DNA from: Candidatus Omnitrophota bacterium
GTDB lineage: Bacteria > Omnitrophota > Gorgyraeia > Gygaellales > Profunditerraquicolaceae
Reading direction: 5' to 3'
DNA length: 14,840 bases
Assembly: GCA_028711825.1 (NCBI GenBank)
Contig: JAQTRM010000004.1
Span: 1-14,840, forward strand
Part shown: positions 6,898-14,767 of the stretch, piece by piece
Position numbering within the stretch: position 1 is the stretch's first letter
How the letters are laid out: every line of letters starts with the position of its first letter
Notes under the pieces: model-generated
Database searches by the model: none
What the model was told of the DNA's origin: nothing
Seen by the model: the letters and a program-made list of their open reading frames with translations, nothing else
Program-made: the position numbers and the translations under genes

Positions 6898-7344
6898 TTA
6901 CTCCTTGTCTTTATAATATTTCTCAATCGCCATTTTGATATCCGAAGAAGTAGAGACAAATGTCTGCACCCTGCAGCCGCTCAAGAGCTCCACATCCTCG
7001 ATCGCCTGAATGTTTAAAGGATTGGACATCGCCAAGGTAAGGTTATTGCCGATCTTCTCGATCGGGATCAAAAGATACTGCCGGGCGACCCTCCCGGGAA
7101 TAATGCCGGTGATCTCGGCGTCCACGTCGTAATTGCCCAAAGGCAGATAAGGGAAACCGTATTGGGCGGTAAGCGCCTGAGCGATATCTTCCTCCTTGAC
7201 AAAACCCAGCCCGACCAGTATTTCGCCGATCAGCCCGCCCTTCTCCTTCTGGACCTCCAGCCCTTTTTCCATCTGCGCCTGGCTGATGATCCCCCGGTCG
7301 AGCAATAATTCACCCAGAGGTTTATTGTTAATTCTTCTGATCAA
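6898..7344 (-). CDS. Stand-alone MshEN / GspE N-terminal domain protein
   Basis: This 148-residue protein is only the N-terminal domain of a GspE/PilB ATPase, with no ATPase core. It shows two consecutive MshEN motifs 29 residues apart: L10-G11-x2-L14-x3-G18-x-I20-x4-M25-x3-L29-x2-Q32, and I39-G40-x2-L43-x3-G47-x-V49-x4-I54-x3-L58-x2-Q61. MshEN domains are known cyclic di-GMP (sometimes ATP) binding modules. The conserved glycines are intact here but lost in both neighbouring ATPases. The domain is complete to its usual end (residues 120-145), so it does not look like a decayed ATPase gene. The start is TTG: an in-frame stop lies one codon upstream of it and no closer ATG exists. A GGGGG run serves as a possible ribosome site. 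It probably acts as a small receptor or regulator for the motor; the partner is inferred. Confidence 0.85.
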   Translation of the reverse strand: MIRRINNKPLGELLLDRGIISQAQMEKGLEVQKEKGGLIGEILVGLGFVKEEDIAQALTAQYGFPYLPLGNYDVDAEITGIIPGRVARQYLLIPIEKIGNNLTLAMSNPLNIQAIEDVELLSGCRVQTFVSTSSDIKMAIEKYYKDKE

Positions 7345-7358
7345 TTTTTAGCCCCCGC

Positions 7359-8777
7359 TTAAAAAACCACGACCCGGTTCCTGCCTTCATCCTTGGCCTT
7401 CTTCAATAACTCCTTAGCCTTGAGCATCAACTGCCCGACCTCCACCCCGTCCAGAGGGTTTTCGCTCACCCCCGAACTAAGAGTAAGGCATTCATCCTGG
7501 GGCCCGGAACAAAAAGCCTCTTCCATCTTCCGGCGTATTTCTTCGGCGACCTCGCGGGACTGGCGTTTATTCTTCTCCGGCAGAATGATCGAAAACTCAT
7601 CGTCATCCGTCCTGCCGACCCGGTCCACCTGGCTGATGCAATCCTGGATAAGGCGCGCGGTTTTCTTAAGCGACGCTTCCGCACGGATCAGCCCGAACTT
7701 TTCACGGTAATTCCTGAAGTTATCGATATCCAGCACCACAAAAGAACACGGGCGCTGGTAAACGATCGCCCGCTGGATCTCTTCCTGCAGGCGGCTTTCG
7801 ATGAAAAAACGGTTATAAAGCCCGGTAAGGGCGTCTTTAATCTCCAGTTTTTCGATGCGATGCTCCAGGATATCGTTCTCAATCGCCACCGCCAATTGAC
7901 GGGAAAAAATATCAAGGAGCTCGACGTCGTCCTTCTTATATGAAAAACCATCGCGGTTATTGGCGATCCCCAAAACCGCTTTGACCCCGCCCCTGAGGAA
8001 TACCGGCATCGCCAGGCAGTTTTTGACCTGGAACCTGGAAATGAATTCCGCCGCCAGGCGCTCATCCAGAGGATTCTGTTTGTCCAGGATAAAAACCCTG
8101 TTGATATTGAAAATCTTATGGTAGATATTATCCTTGGCCCCGATCTCGATGGAAGCCAGATAGCCGGACCTTAGGCCGTCGGAAACCTTCACGCGGAAAG
8201 CCCCTTTCTCCTCGTTTTTGAAAAGCAGGAAGGCGACCTCGGAATTCGCCAGGGCGCGCGATTTTTCCACCGCGATCTTTAGGACTTCATCGAATTTCGA
8301 GCCTTCCGAGATCAGCGCGCTGATCTGCATAAGATTGGAAAGGACGATGATCTTTTTCTGGATCTCGATGTTGATTTCGGTGGTCTTGGCGCTGTAATCC
8401 TTCAGCTCGTCCATATCGCTGCGGATGCGGCAGGTGAGCTGGTTTAGGATATTCCCCAATTCCCCTACCTCGTCGCTGTATTGCACCTCGAGCTTCCGGT
8501 TAATATCCCCGGCGGCGATGAATTTCGCTTCCGCGGTCACCGATGTCAGACGGTCAAAGACCTCCTTGATTACCAGGAGGCCGACAATCGCCAGCAGCGC
8601 GCTTACCGCCAGGTAAAAGATAATATCCGGGCGCACCCCGAAACGGGGAAAGATATAAATTGAAAGCAGATAGACACTGACGAGAAACGGCAGGATCGCC
8701 ATCAACTGGAAAGCTACCATCAATTTTTGCTTGACGGTACGTGAACTTAAGGAAAAACGGCTCGGTTTATTTTCCAT
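7359..8777 (-). CDS. Membrane HAMP-GAF-GGDEF protein with degenerate catalytic motif
   Basis: The product (472 residues from the chosen start) has two membrane helices (about 20-41 and 51-70), a HAMP-like segment (70-122), a coiled coil, a GAF domain (about 150-300) and a C-terminal GGDEF domain (310-472). Intact GGDEF domains make cyclic di-GMP from two GTP. Here the signature reads D391-D-D-E-F395, so both glycines are gone. The block after DIDNF (350-354) lacks the usual Asn-Asp and Gly-Asp residues, and the inhibitory RxxD site reads SQVD. Diguanylate cyclase activity is therefore doubtful; a GTP- or partner-sensing role is more likely. I chose the ATG at 8777 because GGAGAGG lies 4 bp upstream. 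A longer frame from a TTG at 8822 has no ribosome site. It is the first gene after the promoter at 8908-8936, with a structured leader. Confidence 0.88.
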   Translation of the reverse strand: MENKPSRFSLSSRTVKQKLMVAFQLMAILPFLVSVYLLSIYIFPRFGVRPDIIFYLAVSALLAIVGLLVIKEVFDRLTSVTAEAKFIAAGDINRKLEVQYSDEVGELGNILNQLTCRIRSDMDELKDYSAKTTEINIEIQKKIIVLSNLMQISALISEGSKFDEVLKIAVEKSRALANSEVAFLLFKNEEKGAFRVKVSDGLRSGYLASIEIGAKDNIYHKIFNINRVFILDKQNPLDERLAAEFISRFQVKNCLAMPVFLRGGVKAVLGIANNRDGFSYKKDDVELLDIFSRQLAVAIENDILEHRIEKLEIKDALTGLYNRFFIESRLQEEIQRAIVYQRPCSFVVLDIDNFRNYREKFGLIRAEASLKKTARLIQDCISQVDRVGRTDDDEFSIILPEKNKRQSREVAEEIRRKMEEAFCSGPQDECLTLSSGVSENPLDGVEVGQLMLKAKELLKKAKDEGRNRVVVF

Positions 8778-8900
8778 GGCGCCTCTCCGGTTTTTAATCC
8801 GCCCGCAAAACCATCGCCTCAAAACCGGGATAAGGTTTTGCGTTACGGATTTTTTTCAGGAAGAATCCCGGGCTCCGCCGCGGGATCTCCGTCGGTTTAT
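8778..8900 (-). promoter_or_regulatory. Structured 5' leader of the GGDEF-pil unit
   Basis: About 123 nt separate the predicted transcription start from the GGDEF ATG. The RNA can form CGCAAAACC (8834-8842) paired with GGTTTTGCG (8804-8812), or the same 5' arm with GGTTTTG (8820-8826). A crossing alternative pairs CCGGTTTT (8821-8828) with AAAACCGG (8787-8794), which takes up the first bases of the GGAGAGG ribosome site. Further 5' is a GC hairpin (8865-8886). The competing pairings suggest, but do not prove, translational control. I do not recognise a known riboswitch class. Confidence 0.5.
8865..8886 (-). other. GC-rich hairpin in the GGDEF leader
   Basis: ATCCCG pairs with CGGGAT around an inner GGC/GCC stem with a GGA loop and one bulged C. 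The bases that follow (TCTTCCTG) are too poor in T for a convincing terminator, though weak termination is possible. Confidence 0.5.
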
Positions 8901-8907
8901 CGAAATA

Positions 8908-8936
8908 ATTATACCTTTTAACTCGTTATCTGGCAA
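8908..8936 (-). promoter_or_regulatory. Promoter of the GGDEF-pil unit, TTGCCA-N17-TATAAT
   Basis: On the minus strand TTGCCA (8931-8936, five of six) and a perfect TATAAT (8908-8913) are separated by the ideal 17 bp. The -35 box lies inside the last codons of the radical SAM gene. Transcription should start near 8900. This separates the signalling and motor genes from the cell-shape unit upstream. Confidence 0.8.
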
Positions 8937-10680
8937 TAGTTTTGTTAAATTCGCAGGCTAAGGTATCCCGGCCGATTCCAATATCGATAAAATCCCAGGG
9001 CAGCGCTTCATCCTGGGGCTTAAGCCCCAGGTAAGACTCCGGAGAGACACCCGCTTCGGAAAACGCCTCGAGCCATTTTTCAAATGAAAAGTGGTCCCCC
9101 CAGGCGTCGAAACGCGCGCCTTTTTTATAAGCCCCCAGGATCACCTTTCCCAGCAGCCTGTCCCCGCGGCAAAATACCCCCTCCAAGAATGCCATGCGCA
9201 GGTCGTGGAAATTAAGCCGCAGTTTTCTGTTTTTGCAATACCCCCTGAGATAATCCTGTTTTTTTCTGATCTCCTCCAGCGGCTCCATGCCATACCACTG
9301 TAAAGGGGTATGCGGCTTGGGAATCAGGGGGTTTACGCTGATATTGATCTGCGCGGCAGAACCGGCGCCCGCCTTCTTCTTGAGTTCCGAAGCGGCATGG
9401 GCAAAATCGATAATCCCCCGAAGATCCTCCTCCGTTTCTCCCGGCAGGCCGATCAGGAAATATAATTTCAAGTGCTGATATCCCGCCCGGTAAGCTTCCG
9501 CTGCTGCTGTAAAAAATTCCTCTTCCGAAAAATCTTTTGCCAGAACATCGCGCAGCCTCGGGGTCCCGGCTTCGGGGGCGAAAGTCAACCCGGTTTTCTT
9601 GGTTTTGGCGATCAGGCGGGAAAGGTTCCCGATCAAGCTCTTCGCCTTCAAAGAAGGCAGGGAAAGATTAACCCCTAAGCGGTTGAAATTACCGGTAAGT
9701 TCGGAAACCAGATTTTCGATACCCGGGTAATCCCCCACCGACAATCCCGCCAGAGACATCTCTTCATAACCGCTGGCGGCGTAAGCAAGATCCGCCAGCG
9801 AAACCACCTTTTCCTTGCTCCTTAGCCTTAAAGGATAATACTGGCTCCGCGCCTGGCAAAACCGGCAGCGGTTAGGGCATCCGCGCATAACCTCCAGGTT
9901 AACGCGGTCATGCACCGTTTGAACATAAGGCACAATCCAGCGGCAGGGGAAATATAAAGAATTCAAATCCTTCACAAAACGTTTTTTTATTTTAAGAGGC
10001 AGTCCGGGAACGCGGGGGGAAAAAGAAACCGCTCCGCCGGGAACGCGGCAGTCCGCCTCATAAAGCGACGGGGCGTAAACCCCTTCGATCCCGCTCATCA
10101 TGAATAACAGATCTTCCTTGGAGATCCTGCCTGACCGGTAGCCCTCTTTATGCTTAACGTAAAGTCCGGCCAGCTCCGCCGCCGCCTCCTCTCCTTCGCC
10201 GATCACAAAAAGGTCGAAAAAATCCGCCAAAGGTTCAGGATTTAACGCGCAAGGCCCGCCGCCGATTACCAGGGGATAACGGGAATCGCGCGCGGAAGCC
10301 TCCAGCGGCAGCCCCGCGAGGTCCAGGATACCCAGGACGTTGGTATAGCATAATTCCGACCCCAAAGAAAATCCCATGAAATCGAAATCCGCCAGGTCAT
10401 GGTTGGACTCCCAGGAAAAAAGGCGCTTTTTAGCCGCCCTTAATGACGCTTCCATATCCGCCTCCGGAGCGAAAAACCTCTCGCAGGCCACTCCCGGGAT
10501 AGCGTTGAGGATCCCGTAGATAATCCTCAGCCCCAGGTTGCTCATCCCCACCTCATAAAGGTCCGGAAAGCCCAGGGCGAATTTTACGGAAGCGCCGTCA
10601 AAATCATTCTTCGCGGCGTTCCATTCATTACCCAGGTATTGACCCGGGCGGTGCAGATTCGTAAAAAGTTCTTCAATCAT
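8926..10680 (-). CDS. TIGR03960-type radical SAM protein
   Basis: This 584-residue protein has a B12-binding-like N-terminal region (about 20-180) and a radical SAM core with the cluster motif C268-x3-C272-x2-C275 in MRGCPNRCRFCQA. The three cysteines bind the 4Fe-4S cluster that cleaves S-adenosylmethionine. The opening residues (PGQYLGNEWN) and the ending (LPWDFIDIGI) match the TIGR03960 family, whose reaction is not known to me. In many bacteria this protein is fused to, or followed by, a DUF2344 (TIGR03936) domain and near RNase G and rodA. Here the rodA link is kept but no DUF2344 or RNase G gene follows. It starts with ATG 3 nt after the rodA stop, with no clear Shine-Dalgarno, so it is probably co-transcribed with the cell-shape genes. 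Confidence 0.9.
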   Translation of the reverse strand: MIEELFTNLHRPGQYLGNEWNAAKNDFDGASVKFALGFPDLYEVGMSNLGLRIIYGILNAIPGVACERFFAPEADMEASLRAAKKRLFSWESNHDLADFDFMGFSLGSELCYTNVLGILDLAGLPLEASARDSRYPLVIGGGPCALNPEPLADFFDLFVIGEGEEAAAELAGLYVKHKEGYRSGRISKEDLLFMMSGIEGVYAPSLYEADCRVPGGAVSFSPRVPGLPLKIKKRFVKDLNSLYFPCRWIVPYVQTVHDRVNLEVMRGCPNRCRFCQARSQYYPLRLRSKEKVVSLADLAYAASGYEEMSLAGLSVGDYPGIENLVSELTGNFNRLGVNLSLPSLKAKSLIGNLSRLIAKTKKTGLTFAPEAGTPRLRDVLAKDFSEEEFFTAAAEAYRAGYQHLKLYFLIGLPGETEEDLRGIIDFAHAASELKKKAGAGSAAQINISVNPLIPKPHTPLQWYGMEPLEEIRKKQDYLRGYCKNRKLRLNFHDLRMAFLEGVFCRGDRLLGKVILGAYKKGARFDAWGDHFSFEKWLEAFSEAGVSPESYLGLKPQDEALPWDFIDIGIGRDTLACEFNKTIAR

Positions 10681-10683
10681 AAT

Positions 10684-11790
10684 TTAAAAGACGTTGCGTG
10701 TGCGGTCGATATTAACCAGGATCCCCAGAGAGACAAAAGTAACCAGCATGCTCGAACCCCCGTAGCTCATCAGCGGCAGCGGCAGCCCCACTACCGGGGC
10801 CAGCCCCATGTTCATGGCGATATTAATAAATACCTGCAGGCTTAAAAGGAGCGCGATACCGTAAGCCAGAAGTTTTCCGAAAGAATCCTGGGTCCTTTGG
10901 GCGATGATAATCCCCTGGCGGATGATCAAATAATAGATCAGGATCAAAAGACAGCTTCCCAAAAAGCCCCATTGTTCGGAAAAAGTCGCGAAGATAAAAT
11001 CCGTATGCGATTCCGGCAGGAAATACAACTGGCTCTGCGAACCGCGCAGCCATCCTTTGCCCAGAAATCCCCCGGAGCCGATGGCGATCTTCGACTGGAT
11101 CACCGTATAGCCGGCGCCCAGCGGGTCGATATTGGGATTAAGAAAAACCAGGAGCCGCTGTTTCTGGTAGTCGTGCAGGAAATGCCAGAAAAAAGGCAAC
11201 GGTAAAATCGAGGCGGCGAAAAGAACGATAATATACTTCAGGCGGACATTGGTCAAATAAAGCAGCCCCATAAAAACCAGCATCAGCATCAGGCCGCTGC
11301 CGAGGTCCGGCTGTTCGATAATCAAAAACATCGGCACCGCCACAAAAATAAAAGGCAGGATGATCCCGCGGAAGATGCCGAACTTGCCGGACAAAAGCGA
11401 GGTATCGTCGGCGGATTTACGACTGAAGTAACGCGCCAGGAAAATGATCACCGCGAGTTTCGCGAACTCCGAGGGCTGAAAATTAAACCATGCCACCTTC
11501 AGCCAGCGCTGCGCCCCCAGGCGGATCACCCCCAGGGCAAAAACCAGAAAGAGGAAAAATAAGGCCGCACCGTAAATAAAATAGTTGGCGTCCCAAAGGC
11601 GGCGGTAGTTAAAGTTTGAAAAAAATAAAAAACAGGCCAGCCCGATCGCCGCCCAAAGCATCTGGCGCTTGTAAATATCCTGCCACTGCGTCCCTTCTTT
11701 CTGGTAAGTGCTGCTGTAAATGGAAAGGACTCCCAGCCCCACGATGATCAAAACCAGAATAAGTATCCTGAAAAAAGAACTTCTCGTCAT
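10684..11790 (-). CDS. rodA: RodA, SEDS peptidoglycan glycosyltransferase
   Basis: RodA polymerises lipid II glycan chains in the elongasome together with PBP2. The 368-residue product has about ten membrane helices and the SEDS hallmarks: the loop LPESHTDFIFATFSEQWGF with the functional aspartate, and PLMSYGGSSML near the C-terminus. Length is normal for RodA. The ATG at 11790 overlaps the mrdA stop as ATGA and has an AGGGG ribosome site 6 nt upstream. A longer frame from an ATG at 11841 would lie inside mrdA and was rejected. Position directly after PBP2 supports RodA over FtsW. Confidence 0.95.
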   Translation of the reverse strand: MTRSSFFRILILVLIIVGLGVLSIYSSTYQKEGTQWQDIYKRQMLWAAIGLACFLFFSNFNYRRLWDANYFIYGAALFFLFLVFALGVIRLGAQRWLKVAWFNFQPSEFAKLAVIIFLARYFSRKSADDTSLLSGKFGIFRGIILPFIFVAVPMFLIIEQPDLGSGLMLMLVFMGLLYLTNVRLKYIIVLFAASILPLPFFWHFLHDYQKQRLLVFLNPNIDPLGAGYTVIQSKIAIGSGGFLGKGWLRGSQSQLYFLPESHTDFIFATFSEQWGFLGSCLLILIYYLIIRQGIIIAQRTQDSFGKLLAYGIALLLSLQVFINIAMNMGLAPVVGLPLPLMSYGGSSMLVTFVSLGILVNIDRTRNVF

Positions 11791-13502
11791 ATTAACCCCT
11801 GGGCGCTCATTGCCTCGATAATTTTTCCGGCCAGCTGGCATGCGGCGTGCCCCGGGCCTCCGTTCTCAAGGAACACGCAAATCACGTATTTTGGTTCATC
11901 CGACGGGAAAAATCCGGCAAACCAGGCGTGCGTCGCCCCGCGCGAAACCTGTGCGGTGCCGGTCTTTCCGGAAACCTTCACCGGAAGGCCTGCCAGCGCG
12001 TTGCCCGTGCCTTCCGGGTCCGAAACTACGCGGGATAATCCCCGCCGCACCACATCAAAAGTTTCCTTGCGGAAAGGCACCGCGTTAAACCTTCTTTTCC
12101 TCGAAGCGATCTCCACATCCCCCACCGCCTTCACCACGTGGGGAGCCACCAGCCAGCCGCGGTTGGCGAAAACCGCCAGCATCACGGTTATCTGCATCGG
12201 GCTGGCCAGGCAATCCCCCTGGCCGATACTGAAATTAGCGGTATCGCCGTCGAACCAGCTGCGGAAATTATTAAGCTTCCTTTTAAGCGGCGACGGGATA
12301 TACCCCGCGGTCTCTCCCTCCAGGTCGAAACCCGGCGGCTTCCCCAGCCCGAGCCTTAAGGCGTAATCATGGATATTCTGGGCGCCGAGCAGCAGGCCGG
12401 TGCGGTAAAAAAATATATCGCAGGAATGGGCAATCGCCTGGAAGATATCCTCCGAACCGTGCCGGGCCCAGCACTTAAACCTCCGGCGACCGACCATCAT
12501 GGAACCGTCGCAGAAAAATCTCGTCGAAGAATTAATTTTCTTTGTCTCCAGCCCCGCGGACGCCACTACAAGCTTAAAAACCGAAGCCGGCGGATAAGCG
12601 GAAGCGATCGCGCGGTTGACCAGAGGCGAATCCGGGTTATTGAATAATCCGGAGATCTCCCTGGAACGTTTATTTACAAATGCCGACGGGTTAAAATCCG
12701 GATAATTGGCAAGCGCCAGGATCTCCCCCGTGCGGGGATCCATCAGGACCACGCTCCCCTTCCTGCCGCGCAAAGAATCCTCGACGATCTTCTGAATCCG
12801 GATGTCCAGGGTTAGCTGCACATCCCTGCCGTTGCGCGGAGGCTCAAAACCCAAAACGCGCGTGATCTTGCCGCGATGGTTCACCTCCACCGACAACCCG
12901 CCCTCCTCCTGGCGCAGGTAATAATCGTATTTTTCCTCCACCCCTCCGAACCCTACGATATCCTTGGTCTTGTAGCCGTAATCCTCCAGTTTTGTCAGCC
13001 TCCAGCGGTCGATCTCATTAAGGTAGCCGATAAGGTGCGAAGCCAGGGAACCGCAGGGATAATTTCTCAAAGGCTTGGGGGTAACGATAATCGAAGGGTA
13101 ATCGGCCTTGTATTCCCCCAGCAATATCGCCTCCGTAGACTTGATATTTGTCGCTACGGTAACCGGAATGCTGCTAGAAAGAAAATTTTTCTTGAATTCC
13201 GCCTTCAGCCCTTTGGCCCCGGTCCCCAGGATGCGCCCGATAAGATCCAGTTCCTCGTCCAGCCGGTCCATATCCTGCGGCATAATCATTACGTCGTAAG
13301 AGATGCGGTTGTTTACAATTACCTCGCCGTTACGGTCCAGGATATTGCCCCGGCTGCCGGACTGGGATATCAGCCGGATGCAGTTGCTGTCGCTTAAACG
13401 GCGGAACTTCGCCCCCTGCAGGATATCGAGGTTCAGGAGCCCCCCCGCCAGGGAGAGGAACATCAGGATAATTATTAAACTAAGAATCTTTCTTCTTTCC
13501 AT
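11787..13502 (-). CDS. mrdA: Penicillin-binding protein 2 (elongasome transpeptidase)
   Basis: PBP2 cross-links peptidoglycan during side-wall growth and partners RodA. The 571-residue protein has one N-terminal membrane anchor (about 5-25), a dimerisation domain with RGNILDRNGEVI, and a C-terminal transpeptidase domain. The three catalytic motifs are in place: S307-V-F-K310, S360-C-D362 and K513-T-G515. Length is somewhat under the roughly 630 residues of E. coli PBP2, which is common outside Proteobacteria. The ATG follows the mreD stop by 9 nt without a clear Shine-Dalgarno. The mreC-mreD-mrdA-rodA order is the classic one and argues against a division PBP3 (FtsI). Confidence 0.95.
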   Translation of the reverse strand: MERRKILSLIIILMFLSLAGGLLNLDILQGAKFRRLSDSNCIRLISQSGSRGNILDRNGEVIVNNRISYDVMIMPQDMDRLDEELDLIGRILGTGAKGLKAEFKKNFLSSSIPVTVATNIKSTEAILLGEYKADYPSIIVTPKPLRNYPCGSLASHLIGYLNEIDRWRLTKLEDYGYKTKDIVGFGGVEEKYDYYLRQEEGGLSVEVNHRGKITRVLGFEPPRNGRDVQLTLDIRIQKIVEDSLRGRKGSVVLMDPRTGEILALANYPDFNPSAFVNKRSREISGLFNNPDSPLVNRAIASAYPPASVFKLVVASAGLETKKINSSTRFFCDGSMMVGRRRFKCWARHGSEDIFQAIAHSCDIFFYRTGLLLGAQNIHDYALRLGLGKPPGFDLEGETAGYIPSPLKRKLNNFRSWFDGDTANFSIGQGDCLASPMQITVMLAVFANRGWLVAPHVVKAVGDVEIASRKRRFNAVPFRKETFDVVRRGLSRVVSDPEGTGNALAGLPVKVSGKTGTAQVSRGATHAWFAGFFPSDEPKYVICVFLENGGPGHAACQLAGKIIEAMSAQGLI

Positions 13503-13511
13503 TTATCGAAG

Positions 13512-13997
13512 TTACAGGGCTGTCTTTTTCGCCAGCCTGAAAACCGCCGGCGCGAGAAGAACGGTGTAAAAACTTGAAATCAGGAGGTTGCGCAAAAAAA
13601 TCCCGGCGGGCACGCCTCCGGAGGCCATCCCCTCCAGGCCGGCCGCCGCGTTAAGCCCGGTTACAAAATTATTCAGGAGAGCCGCCGCCAGGACAATCAG
13701 CAGGCGGACATAAAAATCTTCGGTGGATATCTGGCGGCTTACCCGGTAAACCAGATAAACCAGCGCCCCGAAACAAAAAGTATTCACCGCTACGCCCCGA
13801 AACAGAAAAAGATCCTTTGCCAGGCCGGATAAGGTCCCGAATAAAAAAGCGGTCTTGAAATCCGCGTAAAACACCAGGGAAACCGCAAAGGCCAGAAGAA
13901 GATCCGGCTTACAATAAAAGAAATCCAGGAAGGCGGGCCAGGCCAGCTCCAGGGTAGTCAAAACCACAATCGCCAGCGGAATATAAATCTTTCTCAT
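13512..13997 (-). CDS. mreD: MreD, rod-shape membrane protein
   Basis: A 161-residue, very hydrophobic protein with about five membrane helices and few polar stretches, of the length expected for MreD. Sequence alone is weakly conserved in this family (FLDFFYCKPDLLLAFAVSL near the N-terminus is typical). The decisive evidence is position: its ATG overlaps the mreC stop as ATGA, and mrdA follows. MreD is part of the elongasome membrane core with MreC, PBP2 and RodA. Confidence 0.9.
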   Translation of the reverse strand: MRKIYIPLAIVVLTTLELAWPAFLDFFYCKPDLLLAFAVSLVFYADFKTAFLFGTLSGLAKDLFLFRGVAVNTFCFGALVYLVYRVSRQISTEDFYVRLLIVLAAALLNNFVTGLNAAAGLEGMASGGVPAGIFLRNLLISSFYTVLLAPAVFRLAKKTAL

Positions 13998-14767
13998 GAA
14001 AGGATCACCAGGACTTCCTCGATATTAGCCAGGTCCGCAACCGGCCTCACCAAGGCGTAACGGTTAAGCCCGGAAAAATCATGCCCCACGCTAATTACCT
14101 TGCCGACCAGCAATCCTTTGGGATAAGCCCGGCTCAACTCCGAAGTCACGATAATATCACCCGGCGCGATCTGCGCTTCATCCGGCAGGTACCGCATAAT
14201 GAGGTTAGTCCCCAGAGTGCCGTTCACCAGCCCTTCCTGGCGGCTGCGCTGCACGATACTGGAGATACCCTGATTGGGGTCGGTAATCAATAATACCTTG
14301 CTGCTGCCGTCGGAGCTTTCCAGGATGCTGCCGACCAGGCCCTGGGGGCTGATCACGACCATCCCGGGCCTCAAGCCGCTTTCCAGCCCCCGGTCGATAA
14401 TCACCATCGAAGACCAGCTTTCCGGAGACCTGCCGATCACCCGGGCGGGCAGCAGGCGGCGGGAGGAATTTTGTTTAAATTTAAAAATTTCTTTAAGCCG
14501 GGTGTTTTCCTGGTAGATCTCCCGCATATCGAAAAGCCGCAGGCGCAGCAAATCGATCTCCCCTTGCAGGCGTTCGGCTTTTACCATATTGCGATGGTAA
14601 AAAATAATCCCCGCAAACTCTCGTTTAACCAGCCCGATAAAAGAAAGCTGCGGTTTAAAAATCTTTTGCGCGGGTTTTTTCAGGAAAAACAGGCAGCTGC
14701 CTAAAAGGGCCACAAAGCAAACCGGAAGGATGATATGAATTAATTTTTTGCGGGATAGGTTAAACAC
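13994..14767 (-). CDS. mreC: MreC, rod-shape scaffold protein
   Basis: MreC is a bitopic protein that activates PBP2-RodA. The 257-residue product shows a short basic start, one membrane helix (about 9-28), a coiled coil (about 50-95) and the periplasmic beta-rich domain with recognisable family blocks (ARVIGRSPESWSSMVIIDRG, GMVVISPQGLVG, LLITDPNQGISSI). It is at the short end for the family but complete. The start is taken as GTG at 14767, since no ATG or TTG lies between it and the upstream in-frame TAG, and no clear ribosome site is visible. mreB would be expected just beyond the right edge. The 73 bp from 14768 to 14840 show no gene or convincing promoter. Confidence 0.93.
   Translation of the reverse strand: MFNLSRKKLIHIILPVCFVALLGSCLFFLKKPAQKIFKPQLSFIGLVKREFAGIIFYHRNMVKAERLQGEIDLLRLRLFDMREIYQENTRLKEIFKFKQNSSRRLLPARVIGRSPESWSSMVIIDRGLESGLRPGMVVISPQGLVGSILESSDGSSKVLLITDPNQGISSIVQRSRQEGLVNGTLGTNLIMRYLPDEAQIAPGDIIVTSELSRAYPKGLLVGKVISVGHDFSGLNRYALVRPVADLANIEEVLVILS

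Noticed and set aside
8800..8860. Cyclic-di-GMP (GEMM) riboswitch before the GGDEF gene
   Set aside because: ACGCAAAACC resembles a GEMM segment, but the GGCAAACC strand, the GNRA-capped first stem and the second stem of the class are missing.
8858..8886. Terminator after the radical SAM gene
   Set aside because: The stem is good, but the following bases (TCTTCCTG) lack a U-run.
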